Source of the DNA: AC-32 sp963821495
GTDB lineage: Bacteria; Actinomycetota; Thermoleophilia; Gaiellales; Gaiellaceae
NCBI GenBank assembly: GCA_963821495.1
Contig: CAWGEA010000003.1
Span: 434,001 to 498,000, forward strand
Length of the DNA: 64,000 nucleotides
Direction: 5' to 3'
The position numbers were made by a program, and so were the translations under genes. The notes under the pieces are model-generated. The model ran no database searches. It was not told the origin of the DNA and saw nothing but the letters and a program-made list of their open reading frames with translations. Below are positions 1-8,872 of the stretch, piece by piece. Positions within the stretch are counted from its first letter, which is position 1; each line of letters begins with the position of its first letter.

Positions 1-1847
1 CTCTGGCTGAGCACGATCCCCTCGAGGCCGGGATCGGTCACGTCCTGCCGCTGCACCTGGACGACGAAGCCCGCGCCCTCCAGCGTGGAGCGCGCGGAGG
101 CCTCGTCCTGGCTGGTGACGTCGGGGACGGTCGACATCTTCGGCCCTCTCGAGACGCTGAGGTTAATCGTCGAGCCTTTCTGCGCGCGGCCGCTCGGGCT
201 CTGGTCGACGACGATGCCCTTCGGCTGGTCGCTGTCGACGTCGGTGCGCGCGACCGCGAAGCCCTGGTTCTGCAGCGCCGCGCTCGCCTGGTCGAAGGGC
301 AGGCCGATTACCGACGGCACGTCCACCTCGGCGGGGCCGGACGAGTAGTTGATCCGCACGCGGCTGCCCTTCTCGACGACCTTGCCCGCCGGCGGGTCCT
401 GGCCTACGACCGTGTCGACGGGCCTGTTCGAGGCGACCGGGAACGCCTTCGGGTCGAGCCCCGCGTTGATCAGCGTGCTGATCGCGTCGTCGCGGTTCTT
501 GCCAATCACGCTCGGCACGGGAACCGTCTCCTTGCCCTTCGAGACGGTGATCTCGACGTTGCCGTGCTTCGCGATCTTCTCGCCGGGATCCGGGCTCTGG
601 TCGACGACGGCGCCCTTCTCGATGGAGTCGCTGAACGCCCGTCCGACCTGGGGTACGAGGCCCACATCCCGAATGTGCTTCACGGCGAGCTGTTCCTTCA
701 TGCCCTTCACGAACGGCACCGAGACCGGCTTGTTCTCGTTCAGCTGATCCTGGATCTTGGTGTAGGCGAACCAGGCCGCCGCTCCCGCGGCCGCGAGCAG
801 CAGGATCGAGAGGACCCACGGCCACACCGGCCGCCGACGCCGCGGCGGGCCTTCGTAGCCGTAGTAGCCGGCGGGCGGCGTGGCCCCGGGCGGTGCGGCC
901 CGTGTCGGCGTCGCGGCGCCCGGGCGCGCCAGCACGGAGGTGGGTGCCGCCGCAAGGATGCCCGAGCCCGAGAGGACAGCCGTCGCGGCGGTCTCCGTCT
1001 CCGGGTCGACCGGCAGCCCTTCGAGCACACGCGTGAGGTCGGCGTCCATCTCCTCGGCGCTCTGGTAGCGCTCGGCGGGATCCTTCGCGAGCGCGCGCAG
1101 CACGACCGAGTCAAGGTCGTGCGGCACCTCGGGCCGCAGCTCCGACGGGGGCCGCGGCACCTCGGAGAGGTGCTTCATCGCGATCTCCAGCGGCGTGTCG
1201 CCGGTGAACGGGACCTGCCCGGTCAGCATCTCGTAGAGCACGACTCCGACCGAGTAGAGGTCGGAGGTCTGGTCGACCGGCGCGCCGCGCGCCTGCTCGG
1301 GCGAGAGGTACTGCGCGGTGCCGATGATCGAGCCGACCTCGGTCATCTGGCTCGCGCCGGAGCGGGCGATGCCGAAGTCGGTCACCTTCAGGCGCCCCTC
1401 GGGGCCGACGAGCACGTTGTGCGGCTTGATGTCGCGGTGGACGATCCCGTGCTTGTGGGCGAAGCCGACCGCCGCCAGGATCTGGCGGGCGTAGTCGATC
1501 GCCGTCTTCACCGGCGCGGGCCCGCGGCCGACGATCAGCTCCTTGAGCGACCGCCCGTCGAGGTATTCCATCGCGATGTAGTAGGTGCCCTCGGCCTCGC
1601 CGCGATCGTAGATCGAGACGATGTTCGGGTGGCTGAGGCCGGCTGCGTTCTTCGCCTCGCGCCGGAAGCGCTCGATGAACGAGTCGTCGGCCGCGTGACG
1701 GTCGTTGAGGATCTTGATCGCGACGCGGCGGCCGAGCTCCTGGTCCTCCGCGAGGTAGACGTCCGCCATGCCGCCCGCGCCCAGCTTCCGCTCGATGCGG
1801 TAGCGGCCGTCGAAGACGGAGCCGATCAGCGTGTCGGAGACGGCCAT
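1..1847 (-). CDS. pknB: PASTA-domain Ser/Thr protein kinase PknB (C-terminus beyond window)
   Basis: Membrane receptor kinase that phosphorylates cell-wall and division proteins in response to muropeptides. The reading frame opens at ATG 1847 and is still open at base 1. The kinase domain covers residues 14-275 with the glycine-rich loop near 23, ATP lysine K45 (AIKIL), HRD at 137-139, DFG at 157-159 and the activation segment GTAQYLSPEQARG. A proline/alanine/arginine linker leads to one transmembrane helix (about 343-365). Three complete PASTA repeats follow and a fourth begins (VPDVTSQDEA). It is the last gene of the fhaA-fhaB-pstP-rodA-pbpA unit, starting 14 bases after the pbpA stop. No separate pknA lies between pbpA and pknB, unlike the mycobacterial operon. 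The number of PASTA repeats beyond four cannot be seen. Confidence 0.95.
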   Translation of the reverse strand, partial: MAVSDTLIGSVFDGRYRIERKLGAGGMADVYLAEDQELGRRVAIKILNDRHAADDSFIERFRREAKNAAGLSHPNIVSIYDRGEAEGTYYIAMEYLDGRSLKELIVGRGPAPVKTAIDYARQILAAVGFAHKHGIVHRDIKPHNVLVGPEGRLKVTDFGIARSGASQMTEVGSIIGTAQYLSPEQARGAPVDQTSDLYSVGVVLYEMLTGQVPFTGDTPLEIAMKHLSEVPRPPSELRPEVPHDLDSVVLRALAKDPAERYQSAEEMDADLTRVLEGLPVDPETETAATAVLSGSGILAAAPTSVLARPGAATPTRAAPPGATPPAGYYGYEGPPRRRRPVWPWVLSILLLAAAGAAAWFAYTKIQDQLNENKPVSVPFVKGMKEQLAVKHIRDVGLVPQVGRAFSDSIEKGAVVDQSPDPGEKIAKHGNVEITVSKGKETVPVPSVIGKNRDDAISTLINAGLDPKAFPVASNRPVDTVVGQDPPAGKVVEKGSRVRINYSSGPAEVDVPSVIGLPFDQASAALQNQGFAVARTDVDSDQPKGIVVDQSPSGRAQKGSTINLSVSRGPKMSTVPDVTSQDEASARSTLEGAGFVVQVQRQDVTDPGLEGIVLSQ

Positions 1848-1861
1848 GTTCTCATCAGAGG

Positions 1862-3352
1862 TTAGGGATTCGACCCTCCGGCGAGGATCGCCTGCATCAC
1901 GGCCTTCGCGATCGGCGCCGCCGTGGTGCCCCCCGCCCCGGTCTGGTTCTGCAGCACCACCGCGATCGCGACCCGCGGCGCGCCCACCGGCGCGAAGGCG
2001 ATGAACCAGGTGGTGTTCGGGTTCACCTGCGCGCCGGTCTCGGCGGTTCCCGTCTTCCCGGCCACGCGGACGCCCGGGATCTGCGCGGCCGTGCCGGTGC
2101 CGCCGGTCACGACCGCCTCCATCATCCGCTCGATGTCGTTCGCGGTGGAGGTGCGCATCGCGCGCTTGTACTTGCGGGGCCGCGTCCGCGTGACGACGCC
2201 GCCGTTCGGGTTCGTGATGCGGTCGACCACGTGCGGCTCCATGATCACGCCCTTGTTGCCGGCCGCTGCGGCCACCATCGCCATCTGCAGCGGCGTCGTC
2301 AGCATCCGCTCCTGCCCGAAGGCGAGACGGCCCGGATCGACCTGCGTCGCCGGGTCGCTCGGGTAAAAGAGCTTGCCGTGGTCGTAGAGGCCGCTCGGCG
2401 AGCGCTCGTTGCCCGGCGTCTCGAGCGGCGGATCCTCGTAGAAGCCGAACTGCTTCGAGGTGCCGAGGATCCGGGCCGCGCCGATCGCCTTGCCGATCTC
2501 GCAGAAGACCGCGTTGATCGAGTGCTCGAGGGCCTGCAGGAAGTCGACCGAGCCGAAGACCTCGGGCCCGTTCTGGTCGCCGAAGTTCTTCACCTGCTTG
2601 CCGTATTCGATGCAGTAGCCGCGGTCGACGAAGCGTGAGTTGATCGTGTACTTGCCCGAGTCGAGGGCGGCGGCGCTCGTGACGACCTTGAAGATCGACC
2701 CGGGAACGAAGAGGCCGTCGGTCGCGCGGTTCAGCAGCGGCGCGGCCGGCCGACACGAGGCGCTGATGTTGTTGATCCGCCCGAAATCTTTCTCGACCAG
2801 GTTCGGGTCGTACGTCGGCCGCGAGGCCATCACCAGCACCTTGCCGGTGCGCGGGTCGAGCGCCACGACCGAGCCGCACTTGCCCGCGAGCTGCTGCATC
2901 GCGACCTTCTGCGCGCCCGGCCTCAGCGTCAGCCAGACGTCGTTGCCCTTGATCGTCGCGCCGCGGATCCGGTCGAGCGTCGTCTTCAACACGGTGTCGA
3001 GGTTCCGGTTCGCGCCGGTCAGGTAGTCGTTCAGTGACGACTCGAGCCCGGCGCGCGAGCGCGACTGGGTCGAGTAGCCGACGACGTGCGAGTAGAGGCC
3101 GCCCTGTGGGTAGCGGCGCAGGTAGAGCTTCTGGCCGCCGACCTTCTTGATCCGGTTCGACGCGAGGATCGTCCCGTCGGCGGCCCGGATCAGGCCGCGC
3201 TTGATCGAGAACTGCGCCACGCGCTGGATCTCGTTGTCCTGCCGGTCGGCGAGGCTGGCGGTGGCCCAGGTCTGCCAGTACGTCGTCGCGACGATCAGCG
3301 CCGCGAGCAGGCCGACGCCGACGAGCGCGAGCTTGGCGATCTGCCTGTTCAC
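1862..3352 (-). CDS. pbpA: Class B penicillin-binding protein (PbpA-like transpeptidase)
   Basis: Peptidoglycan DD-transpeptidase of 496 residues that works with the RodA/FtsW polymerase encoded just upstream. One N-terminal transmembrane helix (about 8-27) anchors a periplasmic dimerisation region and the transpeptidase domain. Active-site motifs are all present: SIFK at 219-222, SIN at 278-280 and KTGTAE near residue 430. The GTG start is placed at 3352 because it forms a GTGA overlap with the rodA stop and gives the short basic N-terminus before the membrane helix. The frame can be read further upstream, but only as an out-of-frame shadow of rodA. Confidence 0.93.
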   Translation of the reverse strand: MNRQIAKLALVGVGLLAALIVATTYWQTWATASLADRQDNEIQRVAQFSIKRGLIRAADGTILASNRIKKVGGQKLYLRRYPQGGLYSHVVGYSTQSRSRAGLESSLNDYLTGANRNLDTVLKTTLDRIRGATIKGNDVWLTLRPGAQKVAMQQLAGKCGSVVALDPRTGKVLVMASRPTYDPNLVEKDFGRINNISASCRPAAPLLNRATDGLFVPGSIFKVVTSAAALDSGKYTINSRFVDRGYCIEYGKQVKNFGDQNGPEVFGSVDFLQALEHSINAVFCEIGKAIGAARILGTSKQFGFYEDPPLETPGNERSPSGLYDHGKLFYPSDPATQVDPGRLAFGQERMLTTPLQMAMVAAAAGNKGVIMEPHVVDRITNPNGGVVTRTRPRKYKRAMRTSTANDIERMMEAVVTGGTGTAAQIPGVRVAGKTGTAETGAQVNPNTTWFIAFAPVGAPRVAIAVVLQNQTGAGGTTAAPIAKAVMQAILAGGSNP

Positions 3353-4653
3353 CCGCGCTCCGCGTTCGCCCGGTTGGAGACCAGCAGGAGGCCCGCGAGC
3401 AGGACGAAGTTCGCGACCACGCTCGAGCCGCCGTAGGAGATGAACGGGAGCGTGATCCCGGTCAGTGGGATCAGCCGCAGGATCCCGCCGACGATGATGA
3501 AGGTCTGCAGCGCGAAGGCGAAGGTGAGCCCGATCGCGAGCAGCTTCGAGAAGCCGTCGTCGGCGAGCATCGCGATCTTGAAGCCGCGCGAGACGAAGAG
3601 CATGTAGACGAGCAGCAGCGCCGAGACGCCGACGAGACCGAGCTCCTGCGCGAGCGCCGAGTAGATGAAGTCCGTGTTCAGGTACGGGATCAGCTCGCCG
3701 CCGCCCGTCGTGCGGAACGTGCCCTTGCCGAGGCCGGTGCCGAACCAGCTCCCGTGCGCGACCGAGTAGAGCGACTTGACCAGCTGGTAGCTCGCGCAGT
3801 CCTGGCGCGGTAGTAGCTTGCCGTTGATCGGGCAGTAGACGGCGTGGTCGGTCCAGGGGTGCAGCCAGATCGTGATCCGGTCGCGGACGTGGGCGACGAA
3901 GTGGTAGACGGCGAATGCGCCGGCGAGGAAGAGCACGCTCCCGAGCGCGACGTAGAGCGCCCGCCCGGTGGCGACGTAGAGCATCGCGAGGAAGATCCCG
4001 AAGTAGAGGAGCGCCGAGCCGAGGTCGTTCGTCTCGACGAGCACGAGCATCGCGCCGCCCCAGATCAGCAGCAGTGGGCCGAAGTCCTTCAGCCGGCCCT
4101 GCGCCAGCACCTCGCGCTTCTCGCGCAGATACGCCGCGAGGAAGACGATCAGAAAGACCTTGGCCAGCTCGCCCGGTTGGAACTGCAGCGAGCCGACGTG
4201 CACCCACAGCCGCGCGCCGTTCACGCTCGTGCCCAGCACCGGCAGCGCGGGCAGAATCAGCAGCCCGATCGCGGTCAGCCCGAAGAGGTACTTGTAGCTC
4301 TCGAGCCGCCGGTAGTCGTGGCGCAGCAGGAAGAGCGTCGCCGAGAAGGCGGCGAGCGCGACCACGATCCACAGGCCCTGGCGGAAGGCGTCGGTCGGGT
4401 TCAGCCGGTAGATCTCGGTCAGCCCGATCCCGGTGAGCAGGCCGGCCATCGGCAGCAGGTACGGATCGGCGTAGGGAACGGTCAGCCGTCCGACGAGATG
4501 CGCGGCGAGGTAGAGCGCGAAGAAGAAGCCCGCGTACGAGAGCGAGGCAGTCGAGACGACCTCCTGCCGGGCGATGTAGACGCTGGCGAAGCCGAGCGCC
4601 GTGAGCGCGCCGACGACGACGAGGTTGGCGAGCTCGCGGTTCCTCGCGCTCAT
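3349..4653 (-). CDS. rodA: FtsW/RodA/SpoVE-family peptidoglycan polymerase
   Basis: SEDS-family glycosyltransferase of 434 residues that polymerises lipid II. It is almost entirely transmembrane (about ten helices). It contains family segments such as the conserved FQPGELAK stretch and, near the C-terminus, the PFISYGGSSVVANF signature typical of SEDS proteins. The gene overlaps pbpA by four bases (GTGA), the usual pairing of a SEDS polymerase with its cognate class B PBP. RodA is preferred over FtsW because of its position between pstP and pbpA, as in mycobacteria; sequence alone does not separate the two. The 82 bases between pstP and this gene hold no further gene. Confidence 0.93.
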   Translation of the reverse strand: MSARNRELANLVVVGALTALGFASVYIARQEVVSTASLSYAGFFFALYLAAHLVGRLTVPYADPYLLPMAGLLTGIGLTEIYRLNPTDAFRQGLWIVVALAAFSATLFLLRHDYRRLESYKYLFGLTAIGLLILPALPVLGTSVNGARLWVHVGSLQFQPGELAKVFLIVFLAAYLREKREVLAQGRLKDFGPLLLIWGGAMLVLVETNDLGSALLYFGIFLAMLYVATGRALYVALGSVLFLAGAFAVYHFVAHVRDRITIWLHPWTDHAVYCPINGKLLPRQDCASYQLVKSLYSVAHGSWFGTGLGKGTFRTTGGGELIPYLNTDFIYSALAQELGLVGVSALLLVYMLFVSRGFKIAMLADDGFSKLLAIGLTFAFALQTFIIVGGILRLIPLTGITLPFISYGGSSVVANFVLLAGLLLVSNRANAERG

Positions 4654-4735
4654 CGGGCAACCCCGCGAGCGGTTCGGTGGACAGAGCGAGACAGACCAGC
4701 CCGAGATCTCCAGCCAAACCGGACGCGTAGCCTGC

Positions 4736-5893
4736 TCACTTCGCTCCGATCTGCTCCTCGTAGCGCTTGACAGCGGCCCGCGCCGAGCCGTCGCTGCGCA
4801 GCGTGTGGTCGAAGAGCTGCTGCCGCTCGACCTGGCTCAGCTGCGCCGTCAGGACCGGGCTGACGTAGACCGCGCGGTAGAGCTTGACGTTGCCGACCAC
4901 GTTCCACGGCACGCCCTGGTAGACGGCGACATGGCCGTCGGGCTCGGCGCCGACGAAGTGTGTGCGCCAGAGTCCCCAGGCCGCGAAACCGCAGGCGGCA
5001 ACGAGGATCACGAGGGCGAGGGTGGCCAGCAGCATCCCGCGCCCGGCGTGGCTCGCCTGCCTCGGCCGCTCCGGCTCCTCGGCGTGGATCACGGGGACTC
5101 CGTCGTGCTCGTCGAGCGTTGCCTCCTCGTCGTCCTCGACGGGCGGCAGCGTGACCATCCGCGCGGTGTCGCCGGTCTTGCTGCCCTCGGCGATCTCGAA
5201 GAAGACGACGGTGATGTTGTCCTCGCCGCCCCCCTTGTTGGCCGCCTGCACGAGCGCTTTCGCGGCTGCAGCCAGGTCGGAGCGGTTCCGGTCGGCCTCG
5301 CGCAGGATCGTGTCGTCGTCGACCATCGAGGTGAGGCCGTCCGAGCAGAGCAGGAACAGGTCGCCGGGCTTCGTCTCGACCGAGAACGTGTCGACGTCGA
5401 CGTCGGGGTCGGTGCCGAGCGCACGCGTGATCACCGATCGCTGAGGGTGGGCCTCGGCCTCCTCGGGCGAGAGCTTGCCGCTGCGGACGAGCTCGGCGAC
5501 CAGCGAATGGTCCTCGGTCAGCTGCTCGAGCTTGCGGCCGCGGATCAGATAGGCGCGCGAGTCGCCGACGTGGCCGATCGCGACGTGGCCGTCCTCGACG
5601 AGCGCGACGGTCATCGTCGTGCCCATCCCCGAGGCCGAGGAGTCCTGCGTCTGCCGCTCGTAGACACGGCGGTTCGCCTCCTGGATCAGCTCGTCGACGC
5701 GTTCCTCGCCGCCACCGCGCGAGCCTTCGTCGCGCAGCGCCGCGGCCGCGAGGTTGGAGGCGAGCTCGCCGGCCTGCGCGCCGCCCATGCCGTCGGCGAC
5801 CGCGAAGAGCGGCGGCTCGCAGACGTAGGCGTCCTCGTTGTGACGCCGGCGCCGGCCCGTGTCGGAGAGGCTCGCCGTACGTCCCAGGCTCAC
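4736..5893 (-). CDS. pstP: PP2C-type Ser/Thr phosphatase PstP
   Basis: Metal-dependent phosphatase (385 residues) that reverses phosphorylation by the PknB-type kinases of this operon. The catalytic domain occupies about residues 5-235. Metal-binding motifs are visible: NEDAYV, VADGMGG, LCSDGLTSMV and GGEDNITVV. A single transmembrane helix (about 272-295) is followed by a roughly 90-residue extracytoplasmic tail without recognised domain. Gene order and the four-base ATGA overlap with fhaB upstream match the actinobacterial fhaB-pstP pair. Confidence 0.94.
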   Translation of the reverse strand: MSLGRTASLSDTGRRRRHNEDAYVCEPPLFAVADGMGGAQAGELASNLAAAALRDEGSRGGGEERVDELIQEANRRVYERQTQDSSASGMGTTMTVALVEDGHVAIGHVGDSRAYLIRGRKLEQLTEDHSLVAELVRSGKLSPEEAEAHPQRSVITRALGTDPDVDVDTFSVETKPGDLFLLCSDGLTSMVDDDTILREADRNRSDLAAAAKALVQAANKGGGEDNITVVFFEIAEGSKTGDTARMVTLPPVEDDEEATLDEHDGVPVIHAEEPERPRQASHAGRGMLLATLALVILVAACGFAAWGLWRTHFVGAEPDGHVAVYQGVPWNVVGNVKLYRAVYVSPVLTAQLSQVERQQLFDHTLRSDGSARAAVKRYEEQIGAK

Positions 5894-6375
5894 GTCTCGT
5901 ACCTCAGCTCGGTCTCGCCGATGCGGACGACGTCGCCGGCGGCGAGCTTCTTCGCACGCGTCAGGCGGATGCCGTTCAGATAGGTGCCGTTCGTCGAGCC
6001 CACGTCCTCGACCCAGACGCCGTCGCGGCGCGGCTCGACCCGAGCGTGCTTGGTCGAGGCGTATTCGTCGCGCGCCAGGTTGACGTCGTTGCTCGAGCCA
6101 CGGCCGAGCCGGAGCGCTGCCGAGTCCAGCGTCAGCTCGTCACCTTCCTCCAGCGCGGGGCTCTTCACCACGACCAGTCGCCCGCTCTGAGCCTGCGGGG
6201 TGTCCGGCCCGAGCCCGGGCACCGACCCGGGAGCGAGGACGAAGCTCTCCTGCGGCATGCGCACGTCGCGCGCTGCCGAGCGGACGATCCGCCAGATGAA
6301 GAGGTAGAGCAGCACGAGGAAGGCGAGCTTGAGGACGAGCAGCGCCTCCTCGACGGCGACCGAGTAGAGCATCAC
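5890..6375 (-). CDS. fhaB: Membrane-anchored FHA-domain protein FhaB (FipA-like)
   Basis: Phosphothreonine-binding adaptor of 161 residues. An N-terminal transmembrane helix (about 8-28) precedes a linker and a C-terminal FHA domain (about 75-155). The expected residues are present: LGRGSSND for the first loop, TKHARV and the NGTYLNG motif. It overlaps both neighbours by four bases (ATGA), so translation with fhaA and pstP is coupled. In mycobacteria the orthologue binds phosphorylated FtsZ/FtsQ partners; that role is inferred here from synteny. Confidence 0.92.
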   Translation of the reverse strand: MMLYSVAVEEALLVLKLAFLVLLYLFIWRIVRSAARDVRMPQESFVLAPGSVPGLGPDTPQAQSGRLVVVKSPALEEGDELTLDSAALRLGRGSSNDVNLARDEYASTKHARVEPRRDGVWVEDVGSTNGTYLNGIRLTRAKKLAAGDVVRIGETELRYET

Positions 6376-7145
6376 GCCTCCGGCTCGGTTTCCCGCCGGA
6401 AGACGAGCTCGGTCGAGCCGAGCGTGATCCGATCACCCTGTCGCAGCTTCGCGCGCTTCTGGCGGCGCCCGTTCACCTCCATCCCGTTCGTCGAGTCGAG
6501 GTCGACGACCCAGTAGGCGGCACCCTCCTGCCGCACTTCGGCGTGCTTGCGCGAGACGTTGGGATCGGCGAGCTGGATGTCGCAGTCCTTCGAGCGGCCG
6601 ATGACCGCGCTGCCGCCGTCGAGCTCATGCCTCGCGCCGTCCACCGTCAGGCTGATGATCTCGCGCCCCAGGCCGAGCTCCTCGGCGGAGACAGCCTCCG
6701 TCTCGACCGGCTTGCGGTAGACCATCGTCGCACCGGGGGCCGCCTCCGGCGCCGGCGCGCCCGGCTCCGGGACGGCGCCCTGCACCATCCGCGTCGCGAT
6801 CCCGAACTCGCCCATCTCGAGATCGTCGTCGGTCTCGAACTTCACCTCGGGCGGCGAGAGCAGCTCGTAGCGCTCGCGGCGCGCGTTCTCGGCGATGTAG
6901 TCCTGCAGCTCGCTGCGCAGCGACTCCTCGTAGCTGCCGAACTGCTCGCGGTCGGAGGGTGCGAGGTAGACGGTGTACTCGTTCGGCGCGTAGACGCGCG
7001 AGACCGAGATCACGCGGTGGTCCTCCATTTCCTTGACGAGCTTGCGCGCGAGCTCGACCGGCTGGACGTGGGTGCGGAAAGCCCGCCCGAAGACGCCTTC
7101 GAACAGGCCTTCGATCTTGTGCTCGATGTTCCGGAGGACGCTCAT
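6372..7145 (-). CDS. fhaA: FhaA: DUF3662 plus FHA domain
   Basis: Cytoplasmic kinase-pathway adaptor of 257 residues, first gene of the pknB operon. The N-terminal DUF3662 domain (about 1-120, beginning MSVLRNIEHKIEGLFEG) is the conserved FhaA domain. An Ala/Pro linker follows, then an FHA domain (about 175-250) with GRSKDCD, RKHAEV and NGMEVNG motifs for phosphothreonine binding. On the minus strand TAGAAC lies nine bases before the ATG, a possible -10 element giving a leaderless transcript. The upstream kinase gene ends 31 bases away, so read-through from it is also possible. Confidence 0.93.
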   Translation of the reverse strand: MSVLRNIEHKIEGLFEGVFGRAFRTHVQPVELARKLVKEMEDHRVISVSRVYAPNEYTVYLAPSDREQFGSYEESLRSELQDYIAENARRERYELLSPPEVKFETDDDLEMGEFGIATRMVQGAVPEPGAPAPEAAPGATMVYRKPVETEAVSAEELGLGREIISLTVDGARHELDGGSAVIGRSKDCDIQLADPNVSRKHAEVRQEGAAYWVVDLDSTNGMEVNGRRQKRAKLRQGDRITLGSTELVFRRETEPEA

Positions 7146-7175
7146 CTGGGCCGGGTTCTACCCCGGCTCTGAACT

Positions 7176-8780
7176 CTAACTCCGGGCCTTCAGGGCCAGG
7201 ACGGTGCAGGTCGCCCAGGCCGCGACGACCAGCGGAGCGGCCGCGACGGCGGGCGCGGGCAGGAGCGCGAGCGCGATCAGGCCGGCGCCGAGGCCGGCGA
7301 TCCCCCACAGGCCTCGCTCGCGGGCGACCGGGATGGCAACGGCGGCCGCGGCGAGGATCACGGCCTCGAGCAGGAGGGCCGGGTGCGCCTGCAGCGTGCG
7401 TACGAGAGCCTCGGCAACCGCGAGTGCGTCGCTGCTCCCGGCGATGCCAAGCCCCTTCGGCGGCACCGCCCCGGTGAAGGGAAGCGACGCGTGGCGCAGC
7501 CCGGCGACCACGCCCGCGAGCAGCACCGCCGCGGCGACCTGGAGGGCGCGCCGCGTCCGGTTGCCGATCGCCTGCGCCGCCAGCGGCAGGAAGCCGAGCG
7601 CGAGTACGGGCGCGAGCAGCGGTCCGAGCGCGAGGAACAGCCCCTGTCGCGGCGTGCGCCACGAGAGCGCGAGCCAGGCGCCGGCGACGGCGGCGTAGAC
7701 GAGCGCAAGGCCGGACGAAACGTTCCCGAACGGCAGGATCGGGACGGCAAGCGCGAACGCGAGCCCGAGCCGCGGCCTGACGAAGGTCAACGCCCCCGCG
7801 AGGAGCGCGAGCAGGGGTGCGAAGAGCGTCGGGTAGAACGGCACCTCGGCCGCGGTCCAGCCCGCGAACAGCGCCGCGGCCGCAGGGGCAGCGAGCCGCA
7901 GCGGCACGCTCAGCGCCGGGATCGTCGGCCGGGTCTTGCGCCGCCGCAGCCGCTCGGCGAAGGCGTCGCGGAGCTCGTGCGCCAGCATCGCCGCCGGCGG
8001 CCGCGCGGCCGGGTCGAGCGCGAGCATCCGGTCGACGAGCTTGCAGAGCGGCTTCGGCAGGTCCGGCCGCGCCTGGGAGAGCGGCGCCGCGCCGGTCTCG
8101 ATCCGTTTCGCCGTCTCCAGCAGCGAGCCGTTCCAGAACGGGTGCCAGCCCGCGAGCGACTCCCAGAGCATGGCCCCGACCGCCCAGACGTCGGCCGGCG
8201 GGCCGCCGGACTCCCCGTGCACGAGCCGCTCGGGCGGGACGTACGCCAGCGTTCCCGGCACGTCGCCGGTGGCGGTCAGCGACTCCTCCTCGGCGAGCTG
8301 GGCGAGCCCGAAGTCGAGCAGTCGCACCGAGAGGCCCTCGCCCTCGGCGAGCAGCACGTTCGACGGCTTCACGTCGCGGTGGACGATCCCGCGCGCGTGC
8401 GCGTGCGCGAGGCCCTCGAGCACCTGCGCAGCGGTCTCCACGGCGGCCGCGTCGTCGAGCTCGCCTGCCCGCAGTGCCTGCCGCATCGTCTGCCCGGGGA
8501 CGTACTCGTAGGCGATGTAGACGTTGCGCGAGTCGCGGTCGAGGCCGTAGGCGCGCAGGCAGCGCTCGTGGCGCAGCCGTGCGGCAGCGAGCGCCTCGCG
8601 CTCGGCGCGGGTCGCGGCCTTGCCCTCGCGCGGAACGATCTTCAGCGCCACGTCCAGCCCGGTGCGCTCGTCGCGCGCGAGCCAGACGGAGCCCGAGCCG
8701 CCGCTGCCGAGCGGCCGCAGGGGCCGGTAGCGCTCGGCTACGAGCTCGCTCGGGGAGAGCGCAAGTGCAGCTTCGGCCAT
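7176..8780 (-). CDS. Ser/Thr protein kinase with polytopic membrane C-terminus
   Basis: A 534-residue kinase. The N-terminal kinase domain (about 20-275) has the loop GSGGSGSV, ATP lysine in ALKIV, HRD in GIVHRDVKPSNVLL and DFG in LLDFGLAQL. PPE replaces the usual APE. Residues from about 290 onward form roughly eight hydrophobic segments with no recognised extracellular sensor domain, unlike PASTA kinases. ATG 8780 was chosen because the homologous region begins there; the upstream in-frame extension is low-complexity shadow sequence. Its position directly upstream of fhaA suggests its targets are FhaA or the division machinery. It may stand in for PknA, which is absent between pbpA and pknB; this is inference. 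Confidence 0.88.
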   Translation of the reverse strand: MAEAALALSPSELVAERYRPLRPLGSGGSGSVWLARDERTGLDVALKIVPREGKAATRAEREALAAARLRHERCLRAYGLDRDSRNVYIAYEYVPGQTMRQALRAGELDDAAAVETAAQVLEGLAHAHARGIVHRDVKPSNVLLAEGEGLSVRLLDFGLAQLAEEESLTATGDVPGTLAYVPPERLVHGESGGPPADVWAVGAMLWESLAGWHPFWNGSLLETAKRIETGAAPLSQARPDLPKPLCKLVDRMLALDPAARPPAAMLAHELRDAFAERLRRRKTRPTIPALSVPLRLAAPAAAALFAGWTAAEVPFYPTLFAPLLALLAGALTFVRPRLGLAFALAVPILPFGNVSSGLALVYAAVAGAWLALSWRTPRQGLFLALGPLLAPVLALGFLPLAAQAIGNRTRRALQVAAAVLLAGVVAGLRHASLPFTGAVPPKGLGIAGSSDALAVAEALVRTLQAHPALLLEAVILAAAAVAIPVARERGLWGIAGLGAGLIALALLPAPAVAAAPLVVAAWATCTVLALKARS

Positions 8781-8872
8781 GGTTTCCCGGATTTCGACGC
8801 GGGCACGAGAGTCCTGCCCCCGCCGACGAAGTCGGTAGAGTGAGCCGACTTTTTCCTGCAAAAAGGCAGTGC
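8781..8872. promoter_or_regulatory. Divergent intergenic region with two small hairpins
   Basis: Ninety-two bases separate the divergent kinase gene and the plus-strand gene at 8873. On the plus strand TAGAGT at 8836-8841 resembles the local -10 pattern. It sits inside a weak stem (GTCGG at 8831-8835 pairing with CCGAC at 8845-8849) followed by TTTTT. A second small stem (CTGC/GCAG) lies just before the start codon. Whether these are promoter elements, an attenuator or chance cannot be decided from one sequence. Confidence 0.3.

Noticed and set aside
163..825. Arg/Gly-rich frame opposite to the PASTA region
   Set aside because: It is an alternate frame of the pknB gene; the correct frame opens at 1847 and shows clear kinase and PASTA motifs.
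564..1865. 433-residue plus-strand frame over pknB
   Set aside because: Low-complexity Arg/Asp/Val-rich shadow typical of high-GC antisense frames; no family features.
8831..8854. Possible terminator before the gene at 8873
   Set aside because: Only five base pairs with a nine-base loop in a divergent promoter region; reported only as low-confidence regulatory sequence.
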